Source of the DNA: Tetrahymena elliotti 4EA
Taxonomy: Eukaryota; Ciliophora; Oligohymenophorea; Hymenostomatida; Tetrahymenidae
Length of the DNA: 64,000 nt
NCBI GenBank assembly: GCA_000231825.2
Contig: JH720315.1
Span: forward strand, 100,177-164,176
Direction of reading: 5' to 3'
The translations under genes and the position numbers were made by a program. Position 1 is the stretch's first letter; every line of letters begins with the position of its first letter. The notes beneath the pieces were generated by a model that was given only the letters and a program-made list of their open reading frames with translations, searched no databases and was not told the DNA's origin. This document shows positions 1 through 10,672 of the stretch, one piece after another.

Positions 1-113
1 AATTGTTAACTAATTTTATTAATTATTTGTAAATAATTGCTAATAAATTAGGTATTACGCTAATTATTTGAATAAATACCCTAGGGCTAATAAAAAAACA
101 ATTTAATTTTAAG

Positions 114-1579
114 TAATAGCCCCATCGATAAAAGTATTTATTTTATTTAAATAAGAATACACATCATAGAAATATAAATATAATTTAAAAATTAATTTCA
201 TTCTTATATCATTTAATTTGAAGAGTTTTGTTATTTGAAAGTATGTTGATATTCTACATCCATATTCCCTTCTTTTTCTACTTCCATTGTAAAATTTACT
301 ATTCCTACTTCTAAATACTTTAATTGATATTATTCATAGATTTTTTTGATTTCATTAAATCCATTTATGATTTATTATTTGGAAATAGTAGACCATGCTT
401 GACTTACGATATTTATAATAGATTATCTTTCAAGTTTTTTAAAATATCCTTTTTCAGAAGTTTTTTAATTATTAATATACCATTCTTCTAAATAAGCCGT
501 TAATTTGGCCTTAAATGGTTTATTACTTATAAGCCCATTGGTTAAAAAATACTTGTTGTATTTGATTTAAAAAACCTATAATTTACCTCTGTTTCTTTAT
601 ATTCCCAATGAATGCTATCACACTTATCTAAGAAGAAGTAATGATTTGATAATTGATCATTAATCACTGTTTTTAAGAAACACATTATCTATCCATGTTT
701 AATGTCCTTCTTTGCTGTTGTATGCTGAGTTTGTATTCCGATTAAACCATATCTCGCAATCTTTCTTCTCTAATTTCTTTCTGAGTTTAGCACCTGACTC
801 ATTAAAGATAATCATTGGAGGTAATTTCTTCCCTTGTTCAATCTTGATAATATTACAGTGTATGATTATCTCATATCATTATTACTTCTATTCATTATTA
901 CAGATTTTGTTCCTATTTTAGTTATTATTTAATTTTCTATGATATCTAGCTCCACACAGTTTGAATTCTTTTATGCTTTCTTTCTGATTGAATCATCAAT
1001 TATATATATTTTATTACCTTTAAGCTATTTCTTTCCATGAAATTTTAGATATAACCATGAGAGAATTTACAATTAGCTTAAGGTAATTGCTTTTGTGTTT
1101 CTAAAGTTAATGCAAATTCTGCAATTATATCTTCTTATTAATCGATCCAATTCCTTACAGTCTTAGGAGGAATCTTTTCTCTAATAGCCACTGTATATGC
1201 ATTATCTTTTTGCTTTACCTTTTTTATAATTTCATGCTTTTATTTGAGAGAATATTTTCTATTTTTAGCAATTTTTGGTATCCTCAACTTCCATCTATTT
1301 ATTTACTTTTTGTAATTCCTACTTTTACTATTCGATGATATCCTAATTTTGATTAATCAGATTGCTTTGTTTTAAAGCTGATTATCTCTATATCTCTACT
1401 TCATGATTTAAATTATCATTTTAGAATATAACCTTTTCTACAAAAGTTATTGGTTTAAAGTACTGTTTAATGTTTTCTTAATTCATTTTTCTATTTAATT
1501 TTTGTTTTTGTTTTCTAAAATCTTAATTATCCATTAAAAATATAATTTTTCATAAAATTTTAAATTAATAGGGCTATTA
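114..1579 (-). mobile_element. Degenerate pogo/Tigger-like DNA transposon with short inverted ends
   Basis: The nine-base word TAATAGCCC at 114-122 recurs in inverted orientation at 1571-1579, bracketing the transposase remnant on the minus strand. The bracket of about 1.47 kb and the pogo-type transposase inside suggest a small Tc1/mariner-superfamily element. The ends are short and A/T-rich around the shared word, so the exact termini are uncertain. Confidence 0.5.
198..1486 (-). pseudogene. Pogo/Tigger-type transposase, frameshifted relic
   Basis: Read on the minus strand with TAA/TAG as Gln, the sequence starts with an ATG at 1486 and ends at a TGA at 198-200, but only after several frame changes. 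A CENP-B/Tc5-type helix-turn-helix is visible (RKYSLKQKHEIIKKV, then IPPKTVRNWI and a second segment ending FSHGYIQNFMERNSLK). The DDE_1 part has an IIDDS first-Asp segment, GTKSV, GKKLPPMIIFN, a LDKCDSIHW second-Asp segment, NTTSIFQPM, and then, in another frame, FKAKLTAYLEEW and IVSQAWSTISKQQI. The Asp normally following QPM is lost at a frameshift. Order and motifs match pogo/Tigger transposases; the frame breaks make it non-functional. Confidence 0.8.
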
Positions 1580-1639
1580 TTCAGTACTTTTTAAATTGGG
1601 GCTCATTTTATTTAGCATTCTTATTTAAATTCAATCTAA

Positions 1640-2560
1640 AATGTATGGATTGGAAGTAATGACTAATTTTTTAAGATTTTTAATGGTAAGAATTTGATTG
1701 GTGATTAATCTTTAATTGATATTCCGAATGTTAAACAAATTTATGTTTTTTATTTATTAATTTGTCTTTTTATTTTTATTGACTTCACACCTTTTAAATC
1801 ATAGGTGAACATTTGGTTATTTGAAAAATAAAAAGGACTTTCATCTATATTTTTAATTTAATAGTAATTTCTCATTACTTTCTTTTCATATTATTACCTT
1901 ATAAATGAGACTACTCTTTTTTCAAGTTCTGTATCATCAACAGTAAACACAACCTTTGTTTATCTTCTTAATGCTAATCCATGGTGAGAGAGCTCATCGA
2001 GGATCAATTTTTAGAGGGAGCAAAGTTATTAATATGTCTCTCTTCAGCAATTTAGTAAGCAATTTTCATTATCGTTTTCAGACTGATGGTGACTCCAGCG
2101 TTTCTCAATTCTACAATCTAACTGAAAATAAAATCTTTTAAATTTTAATACTTTAGCTGTGCTTTATTATACATTCTTTGGTCAGTAAAATCTTCATTTC
2201 CTAAGTACTTTTATCTTCAATTACGAATTTTTAGGTTGTTAGCTCTGTCAGTGCTATATTAAATGGCATATTATCTACAGTCATATTCTTTAATTCAGGA
2301 GTATTTAATTTACCCACAATCAGACTGTTAGTCTTGAACTTAGAATTTTAGTTCTTTTCTGTGCTTCTTTCGTAAATCATCTTATTTACTTATTAGCGGT
2401 CTTCTGAATCTACATTTTAGAATATCTCTTCTCTCTCTTTTTAATGAGAATTTTAGTAATTTTTGATGCTCTATGAGCTTCTCTGAATATTTTATAAGCA
2501 TTATTTGTTAAAATTTTAAACAAATCAACAAATTCTTTCTCTTATTCTTTATTTTTTTAT
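1640..2560 (-). pseudogene. Second pogo/Tigger-type transposase relic, 3'-truncated
   Basis: A separate minus-strand remnant immediately upstream of the first. Readable pieces are a helix-turn-helix-like segment (VTISLKTIMKIAYQIAEE), a remnant of the second DNA-binding segment interrupted by TGA where Trp is usual (APSKN then stop), and a clear start of the DDE domain, NIDESPFYFSNNQ, then TYDLKGVKSI and ICLTFGISIKDQSP. The catalytic-domain reading stops around 1640, next to the end of the first element, so this copy appears truncated there. The start is not identifiable. Confidence 0.7.
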
Positions 2561-3312
2561 TGCAAAGGGTAAGACTAATCATATCTCTGTTTAAAAAACA
2601 TTAACCATTACCATTATTTAGTCATATCTTTCTCAATATTAATCCTATGACTTATGAATTTAATCTAAAATGAGTGATAATCTCTTTCACTTAATTTTAT
2701 CTATCCCTAATGTTTAAGCAATCTATTTCTGGATAATATCTTGAAAATGCATTACAATTACCCTATATTTTATTAGGTTTATATTGCACTATTTTTCAAA
2801 TTTTTTTTAAATCCATATGAAAGATATTTTATTTATTTATTATTATTGTGAACATTGTCATATTAAATTTACATTAATTGATATAATTTATAAATAAATA
2901 ATAGATTGTTTCTAAATATGATTGTATAAAATATATAATATTTAAGTAACAATTCAATGTAAAATCTGCTTTCTTTAGTAATTTTCATTTTAACTGAAAA
3001 AAGAAATAGTTTTCGATAATATTCATTAATTAAAATTTTATTTATTGCAAAAAAAATAAATTCGTAAAGTTTTAAGGTATACTTATTCATAAAATAATTA
3101 TTGCTCTCATAAATAATTAAATAAAAATTAAAAGAAGATAGATAATCTTATTTTATATAAATTAAATTAATTCATTAATTAATGTTTCTAAATATAGGAT
3201 AACCCCGAGAATCTTCTCTAAAAATTAAAGATAATATTTGATTAGTTTATTAATTAATTAAATAAATTATAGTAAAGCTAAACAAGAAAAATAGAAAGGA
3301 AAGAATAAAAAA
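2561..3312. other. AT-rich intergenic stretch
   Basis: No coding exon recognised. Part may be the decayed upstream end of the second transposase copy (fragments of lysine-rich reading on the minus strand to about 2760). Confidence 0.5.
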
Positions 3313-4329
3313 ATGGAGAAATAAAGTAAAACATTTGACAATGTGAAGGATGTATTGCTTATTTTTTATCTAATTTATTGTTAAACTAACTTTTTTTTTA
3401 ATTAAAGTTTGTTAAATCAAATTTGAAAGTTCTTACCAGCATTGACCTATTGTTGAGGTAAACAAATTTTTTATTTAATTTTATTAATATTAACTAAGAA
3501 AACATCTTTTTCTTTGAGATGAAATATTTTTTGTACTAATCTTACTAATTTGGTATTTTATAACCCCTTTAATTTGTTATTTTTTTTGCAATTATTTGCT
3601 AGTAATTTTTTCTAAATCAAAATAAAAAAATCCTGAAAATATTTATTTTCATTTTCATTAATTCTATTTAACATGATTTTCAAAAATAAAAGTAACAAGA
3701 AAATTGGGAATGAAGAAGCATCACAGATAGGATTAGGCTTAAGTAAATGCACTCAACTTACAAATTTAGAATTTTACATGAAGTAACTTTTCTTTCTTAT
3801 CTTTAGAAAAATTTAATGATTTTTTTTATTTAATGTTATTTTCTAAAATTATAGCAACAACTAAATTGGGAATGAGGGAGTATCAGAGATAGGATTAGGC
3901 TTAAGTAAATGCACTCAACTTACAAATTTAGAATTTTACATGAAGTAACTTTTCTTTCTTATCTTTAGAAAAATTTAATGATTTTTTTTATTTAATGTTA
4001 TTTTCTAAAATTATAGCAACAACTAAATTGGGAATGAGGGAGTATCAGAGATAGGATTAGGCTTAAGTAAATGCACTCAACTTACAAATTTAAAAATTTA
4101 TATGGTGTAAAATTAAAAGAACTAAATATTTATAAATTTTCATTAATTTTATTTAAACTTTATTTTCTAAAATATAAGCAACAATTCAATTGGAGATGAA
4201 GATTGTAGTATGGCTTAGCATATTTCTAAACTCAATTCACTAAAGAAATTAACATTAGGCTTTACGTAAAAATAAATTTCTAAAGGCATCTCTTAATAAA
4301 CAACAAAATAAAAATAATAGAAACTATGA
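3313..4329 (+). CDS. Small leucine-rich-repeat (RNI-like) protein, 169 aa
   Basis: Six exons: 3313-3351, 3408-3457, 3693-3782, 3855-3944, 4017-4106, 4179-4329; the sum is 510 nt, in frame, ending at TGA 4327-4329. Exon 1 is 39 nt (13 codons) ending in Asp, exactly like two other LRR genes here (40304-40342 and 59770-59808). Exons 3-5 each hold one LRR of the ribonuclease-inhibitor type (IGNEGVSEIGLGLSKC, then TQLTNLEF), and the last holds a diverged repeat plus a short Gln/Lys-rich tail. Exons 3, 4 and 5 and their introns form a 162-bp unit that is nearly identical in successive copies. A protein-interaction role is usual for the family; the partner is unknown. Confidence 0.75.
3693..4106 (+). 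repeat. Three 162-bp exon-plus-intron tandem units
   Basis: The exon starts at 3693, 3855 and 4017 are spaced by exactly 162 bp. The second and third units are almost base-for-base identical through both the 90-nt exon and the 72-nt intron. Each unit adds one LRR without changing the reading frame. Confidence 0.85.
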
Positions 4330-5181
4330 AAAATTTCTAAAATCGAGAGAAATAATAAACTGTAGAAATTTCAAGATGTTAACACTTTTCGTTAAGTAAT
4401 TAATTAGTCTAAATAAAATTTAAATATTTAGATGAGCTAATTTTTTTATTCAATAAATCTAATATTTTTTAAAAAAAAATAAGATAAGACTAAAAAGCAA
4501 AGAACAAAAGATTAGCATAGAAGATAAAAAGATTAGTTAATCTAAAAATCCAAACTATTTATTGAATAATGAATATTGTATTCATATAGTTAAGTTAAAT
4601 ATCATTCAATATTAAAATATTTGAGAGTGAGTAAACTCATTCAACTTCTCACAAAAAAGTTTATATAAATATCAAAAAGTAGATCATATATTTTATTTAA
4701 GCTGTCTTTTTGACTAAAAAAAATTAATTTTTAAATATTTTAAAGTTACTTCTTTTATTTGTTTTAAAATCATTTTAATTCAAACATGAAACAAAAAATC
4801 ATTATTATTTACATTTACTTTAATGATAGTCTTTCTATTTTTGTAATTTTTTAATGATGAAGATACCAAGAAAAGTGGTTGGATTTAGCTACAAGCCTTA
4901 AGATACATTAACTTTTTTAACAATATTGATTGCTTTAAAATCACCACAAGAAATATAGATTCATTTTCAAATCACCACAAGAAATATTGATTAGAATTTA
5001 TTTGATTTTTTTATCTTTTAATTACCCTTACAATAATTGTTAGCTTTTTTCAAATAAATGAGCTATTTTTGTAATTTTTTTATGATGAAAATGTCTAATT
5101 TAATTATTTATATACCATAATTCCTTGATAAGGTTTGCTATCAGAATTGTGAGGGAAGCCAAAATTTGAGTTTTTTTATTT
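4330..5181. other. Spacer between duplicated LRR copies
   Basis: Mostly AT-rich. It includes the downstream flank of the first copy (about 4480-4635), which recurs at about 5800-5945. Around 4853-4995 a decayed LRR-like reading is seen, with a direct repeat of the word AATCACCACAAGAAATAT at about 4940 and 4970. Confidence 0.5.
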
Positions 5182-5640
5182 TTTAAATTGGGGATGTAGG
5201 AGCATCAGAGATAGGATTAAGTTTAAGCAAATACACTCAACTTACAAATTTAGAATTTATCCTCTAGTAACTTTTACTTATTATTTTTAGAAAAATTTAA
5301 TTATAGTTTTTATTTAATGTTATTTTCAAAAATAAAAGTTATAATTAAATTGGGAATGAAGGAGCATCAGAGATAGGATTAAGCTTAAGTAAATGCACTC
5401 AACTTATAAATTTAAAATTTGACATGAGGTAACTTTTATTTTTTATTTTAGAAAAATTTAATGATACACTTTATTTTCTAATTTTTAAGCAATGATTAAA
5501 TTGGAGATGAAGATTGTAGTATGGCTGAGCATATTTCTAAACTCGATTCACTAAAGAAATTAACATTAGGCTTTACGCAAAAATAATTTTGTATAAGTAA
5601 ATCTTAAAAAACAACAAAATAAAAATAATAGAAACTATGA
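5182..5640 (+). pseudogene. 5'-truncated tandem copy of the LRR gene
   Basis: Three LRR exons homologous to the last part of the gene at 3313-4329 (unit spacing again 162 bp) end with the same tail and TGA at 5638-5640. The 39-nt first exon and second exon are missing. The first repeat has lost its conserved Cys (SKYTQ instead of SKCTQ). The offset between equivalent positions is about 1.31 kb, and the duplication includes the 3' flank. It could still be an internal part of an unrecognised gene. Confidence 0.65.
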
Positions 5641-6890
5641 ACAATTTTAAAATAGAGAGAAATAATAAACTGTAGAAATTTAAAGACATCAAATCTTTTT
5701 GTTTAGTAATTAATTAGTCTAAATAAAATTTAAATATTTAGATAAGTTAATTTGTTTATCCAATAAATCTAATATTTTTATATCTAAAAAAAAAATAAGA
5801 TCAAACTAAAAAGCAAAGAACAAAAGATTAGCATAGAAGATAAAAAGATTAGTTAATCTAAAAATCCATACTATTTTTTGAATAATGAATATTGTATTCA
5901 ATTAGTTAAGTTAAATAGCATTCGATATTAAAATATGTATGAGTGAGTATCTATCTTTTAAAATTGTTTATTAAAAATTAATAAATATTATAAATACATT
6001 TATAAAGGTTTACCACAATAAAATGAAATAGAAATATAATTTAAATAATCTTCAAAAATGTTTAAATTAATGTCTCCAAAATAGCTTTAAGATGATAAGT
6101 AGTAAAACTAACTACCTGGGTTACCAATATTGAAGAATAAATATTTGGTTTTATTGATTTCTAATAATTTAAATCTTTTAATTATCTACTTACTAGAATA
6201 AACAAAAAAATAAAAATAATTTTTTTAATTCTACTTAAAACTGATTCATGGATAAAGATTTCAAAATTAATTTTTATCAAGTTTTTTATATTAAATATTT
6301 TAATCATAATTGTTAGGTGATAATTAGTGAAGGAATTGCTATCCAATTAGAAATTTCTCTAAGTTTAATCTATCCTCTTATAAAATACACCTAAGAATAT
6401 ACTGTATTTATCTAAACTCAGCCCTCTCTCTACTCAAAGCACTGAATACCTAAATTAATTATTTAATAAATTTTAAGTTTTTACAATAAAATATTTTAAT
6501 ATAATTTAAAAATATTAGAAATTATGTTAAGTTAATTAAATTTTATCAATAAAAATGAAAAATTAAATAAATTGTTATCTATTAAAATATAATTGAAAAT
6601 TTTATTTTTTAGTGATTTATTGTTATTTTTTTGATGAATCAAAACTTCTTAGTCTCTTTGATTCAGTTTAACAAATCTGATGAAAATGAATAATTTTTTT
6701 CTGTTTATATTTTTAGTAATAATTTAAATAATTGATGAAAACTTCAATATTCTAAAATAGATAGATAGATTTAATAATTCTAAATTATGATTGGGATGAC
6801 AAAGATTTATAGATATTCTAATAAATTTTTGTTATCAAATACAAAGAATTTAATTATTTAGGATTAATTAATCTAAAAAAAACAAAAAAA
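5641..6890. other. AT-rich intergenic stretch
   Basis: The first 300 bases are the duplicated 3' flank of the LRR copy. Nothing coding is recognised in the remainder before the TLDc gene. Confidence 0.5.
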
Positions 6891-8051
6891 ATGGAATAAA
6901 TTTCATAGATCTCAAGCCAATAAGAAGAATTTAGCAAGTGTGAGAGTACAAAGACCTCATTCTAATTTAAATTTGAAAATAAAAATTTTAACCTTTTCCT
7001 GCAAATGATTCAGTAAAGAATAGAAATTTCAGCTAAAGTTGAAGGTTATTCTTAGTAGAAGTGGAACAAGTTGATCTCGATTGAGCAGGCTTACAAGGCC
7101 CACAATTTTTTTTTGCAATTTTAAAATTTAGAAGATGTTTATCAAATTTTTTAAGAATTAATGAAAAATTCAATAAAAGCAATTTAATGTGAAGCAAATA
7201 AAATGGTTATTTCATTTGAATTTCAACAGATGCTTTCACTAGGCTCAATTAAATTTAGTATTTAACTAGATCAGTAATAGATGAATACTAATGATCATAT
7301 CTTTAACATAAACGAAAGAATTGATAAACTGGAGATTCAAACAAACAATCATCAAAGGTAATTAGATGAAAGTGCTAGATAAGAATCAAGCCAAGCATAA
7401 TAAATAAAAGAGTTTCTAGCGGAATAAATTTAATCATTGAAAACCACTTTTTAGAGAGAAACAGAAAACTTAAAAAGAGAGCATAGTAATGAAATTAATT
7501 AGTTGAAGAATGAAATAAAGCTGCTTTAAAAGCTCTCCAGCAATATCTTGGAATAAAATGAACAAGAAATGGTTAAAAAATGGATAACCAATTCATAAAT
7601 TAACTTACAACGGGTTTACAGAGCAACTGAAAATGGCTTTTAAATTGAAAGAATTTATTAAGTCTGCAAAAATAAAAGAAAATTGGTATTTTTTATCAAG
7701 ACTGATTAAAATAGAAGATTTGGTTTCTACACTGATTGCTTAGTTAAAAATTATAATGGATACATCAGGTAAAACCCTAACAATCTTTTTATTTTCTCTC
7801 TTGATCTCAAATAAAAGTACTCATCAAATGAACAGAATTACTAAGATGCTTTTTGCTCCTCTGCTGATTACTTAGCTTTAGGTGCCGGCCATGATTTAGC
7901 TCTATTTTCAAACTCAAATGCGAATAATAGCTCATATGTTGATTCTAATGGCTATGGAAAAAAAGAAGGACTCTCAAAATTTAATTTGAATGGAGGAACA
8001 AAAAATTTCGCTACAAAAGAGATTGAAATCTTTGAAGTTATAGACATTTGA
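6891..8051 (+). CDS. TLDc-domain protein with central coiled coil, 386 aa
   Basis: A single uninterrupted frame from ATG 6891 to TGA 8049-8051 (387 codons), with many in-frame TAA/TAG read as Gln. The N-terminal part (1-135) is Gln-rich with no recognised domain. Residues about 139-225 are rich in Glu, Lys and Gln in a heptad-like pattern, probably a coiled coil. Residues about 235-386 form a TLDc domain: LVFFIKTDQNRRFGFYTD, then FIFSLDLK, GAGHDLALF and the C-terminal KEIEIFEVIDI, corresponding to the family's GG/FGxY, FLFSL, GHDL and EIEVF motifs. Such modular TLDc proteins are common in Tetrahymena-type ciliates; elsewhere TLDc proteins bind the V-ATPase or act in oxidative-stress resistance. 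The function here is unknown. Confidence 0.85.
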
Positions 8052-8592
8052 ATAAAGCCTAAAGATATTTCTCAATAATCATAAAAAATTGAATGAAATA
8101 TTTACTGGCATATAATCTCATATGTATATTTACATAGCCTTCCTTAGATTAGATAAATGTATTTAATCTTTTTGAATTTATCTTTCCTTTTTTAAAAATA
8201 AAACAATAAATTTCTTCAAAACCCTTTTATTTTATCTGATTGAAAAATTTATTTTTTCTTTGTATCTTAATTTTTTAATTTAATAAACACAGCAACACTT
8301 CATAAACTTTACCTTTGCATAAAAACAAATATATGTTATAAAATAATTAATATTACCCTCCATTTGAAATATTTTTGAGTGTGTATTGGCAATCAGTATT
8401 ATTTTTTTTACCGTAACCTCTAGATCTCTGGTCTTGTTATTTTGGATAAAAAGAAATTAGAGTGAGAGATTACAAAATAAACATTTCATTTTTATTAGTT
8501 AGTTATTATTTCAGCTTCTTATGCTCTTCACTTCAATTAAGAAGAAAAAAGTTTTTTTATTTGACAAATTCCGAATTAACGGAAATTAAAAG

Positions 8593-8898
8593 ATGATACA
8601 CAAAACCATAGAAGAATTACAACAAATGACTAAAAAGATTCTAGAATAATTAGATAGTAAAGAATAACTACCAAATAATAAACAGCTAATTCTTACACTT
8701 TAGATAGGATTGTATTATCAAGGAAAGGTAGTGATTATTTATTTTACTACTAAATGGCTATTTCTTTTTGATCTCAAATATGATCCCATTAAAATTTTTT
8801 ATTTTTCATCCATTTTACTTGTAAATTTAAAAGAGAAATCCAGATTTTAATTAAAAAAAACCTAGGGTAAAAAGCTGAGTTTTTTAAGTCAGCATTGA
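8593..8898 (+). CDS. Possible small protein, 101 aa, hypothetical
   Basis: An ATG at 8593 opens a frame to TGA 8896-8898 with several TAA/TAG codons. The first 40 residues (start MIHKTIEELQQMTKKILEQL) look protein-like, after which composition becomes AT-driven from about 8728, where GTAGTG could be an intron start without an obvious partner. It may be a gene fragment. No family recognised. Confidence 0.25.
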
Positions 8899-9686
8899 CA
8901 CTCATTCAAAGTGCTTCTTTTTGTAATTATCAACGAAAAAATTTTAAAGTTTAAAAAAATTTCATAATAAAAAATTAAATATGATTTTTCTTCAATAATT
9001 ATATTTAATAGCAGAAATGGGGGCAAAGTTTAAAGAGAAGTTAACTTCGTGAACATAATTTATTAAGGAGAAAACTTGTCTATGGTGAACTGCGTTTTAA
9101 TACGAATAGGAACTTAAAACTTCAGCCAAGGGTTTTATTATTTTAGAAGAAAGTTAGGGAAGGAAAAATAATAAAAATAGATGGTGAAGTGGAGAAAGTT
9201 AATATTATGATATGAAAAATTAATTACCTTAAAGAGTTTATAGCTAGCTGCAGTATTTTTTTTGTTAATAGGCTATCAAAAGATAATAAATTAAATATAA
9301 GTTTGTTATATTTTATCATAAATAATTAAAAAAAAAAATTAATCAGGATAGACTTCGAATCTAGCATAGAAATAATAAAAAAAATGTTTAATTAAAAATA
9401 TAATTTGTTTTTGATGAAGAAATCTAAAATTTTTCATCAAACATTAAAAACTAAATTAAGGGTAATACAAAAATTTGTTAGCTTAAAATGAAAAACAAAT
9501 TTGATAAATTATTTACATTAAAATGAATAAAATCAGTAGCATTTAAACGATTGAGTGATATTCTATTTAAAACTTTTTGTTTTTTGTTTGTTTACATAAA
9601 AATAATCTTAGAATTATGATCTTTTAAAGAAGAATGTATGTAATAGTAGAACAAAGAATTGACATGAAAAGAAATGTAAATAAAAA
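8899..9686. other. AT-rich intergenic stretch
   Basis: No exon recognised. A more G-rich patch at about 9015-9200 shows no sustained reading frame. Confidence 0.45.
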
Positions 9687-10672
9687 TCATTTTTTAACTT
9701 AGAAATTATTATATCCCTTCATGACACTTTCTATATGTTTATCAGTGAAGGCTTGTAATCTTGAGATGTAGTCTTCATAGTAAATAACAGTTGCACTAAA
9801 TTAAATAAATTTCATGTTACAACAAAACTTAAGAAGCAAATTGATTAATTAATTTATAAATATATAAATTAAATTACTTAGGGTCTTTATTGGTAGCAAA
9901 TTCAATGAAAGACTTAGTTTCTTATTCTCTGAATTCGATACTATTTTTATTCAATAAAAAAATGGTGAATTGATGCATTTATTCATTCCTATTTCACTAA
10001 TAAACTTTTTATTTACCCTTATTTTTCTAAGAAAGTTTTCATCATGTCTATTTCAATATAACCTTTTCCTTCTTGATCTAAAAGCTATTTTAATTAGTAA
10101 AACTGTTTTCCTACAAATTCTTTTGCAAAAATTAAAATTAACCTTAAAGGCAGCAAGCAAGGCTTCAGGATCATCAGGCTCGTATTCTCTTTCTTTAAGA
10201 ACTATTAGATTATTTAAAAATGTTTGATCTTTTGTATCATTTTGCTGGTTAAAATATACCTTTTAACATATATGGTTCGAATTTACTGTATTTGATAAAT
10301 TCACTTGGCTCATCTTCTTCAATCTTTTTGTTTACATAAATAGATATAAACAATAATGAATAAAACAACTAAATTCATTTACTTCAGGTAAAATAGCATC
10401 TCTGACTTGTGCTTCAGAAGGGAATTGACCCAAATATCTCATAATATAAGGAATTTCTCTATATTAAATGATTTAAAATGAATGACATAAAAGTTAAATC
10501 TAATGATCTTAATCAAATTGCTTTAATTGCTAGTCTCATGAAACAATAATTACCTTTTATCAACAATACCCTTTTTATCTTTTACGAACAAATTGAAAGC
10601 TTCCTAAATCTTAAGCTTTAAAAATTCTTCTTGCTTTTATTTTTCAGTTTGGGAAGTGTTTGGATCGTACAT
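9687..10672 (-). CDS. EF-hand protein resembling DRC8/EFCAB2, 185 aa
   Basis: Seven exons on the minus strand: 10554-10672, 10383-10458, 10260-10323, 10143-10201, 10017-10084, 9878-9940, 9687-9795; total 558 nt, in frame to TGA. Protein order: KIQEAFNLFVKDKKGIVDKR (degenerate EF-hand), EIPYIMRYLGQFPSEAQV, IEEDEPSEFIKYSKFEPYML, KEREYEPDDPEALLAAFKLL, DQEGKGYIEIDMMKTFLEKQ (second EF-hand) and a C-terminal EDYISRLQAF segment. This follows EFCAB2/DRC8, a small calmodulin-like subunit of the nexin-dynein regulatory complex on axonemal doublets, so a ciliary role is inferred. Family identity rests on order and spacing rather than a search; another axonemal EF-hand protein is possible. Confidence 0.8.

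Noticed and set aside
10261..10323. tRNA B-box-like GGTTCGAAT
   Set aside because: It is inside a coding exon of the EF-hand gene on the other strand and has no cloverleaf partners.
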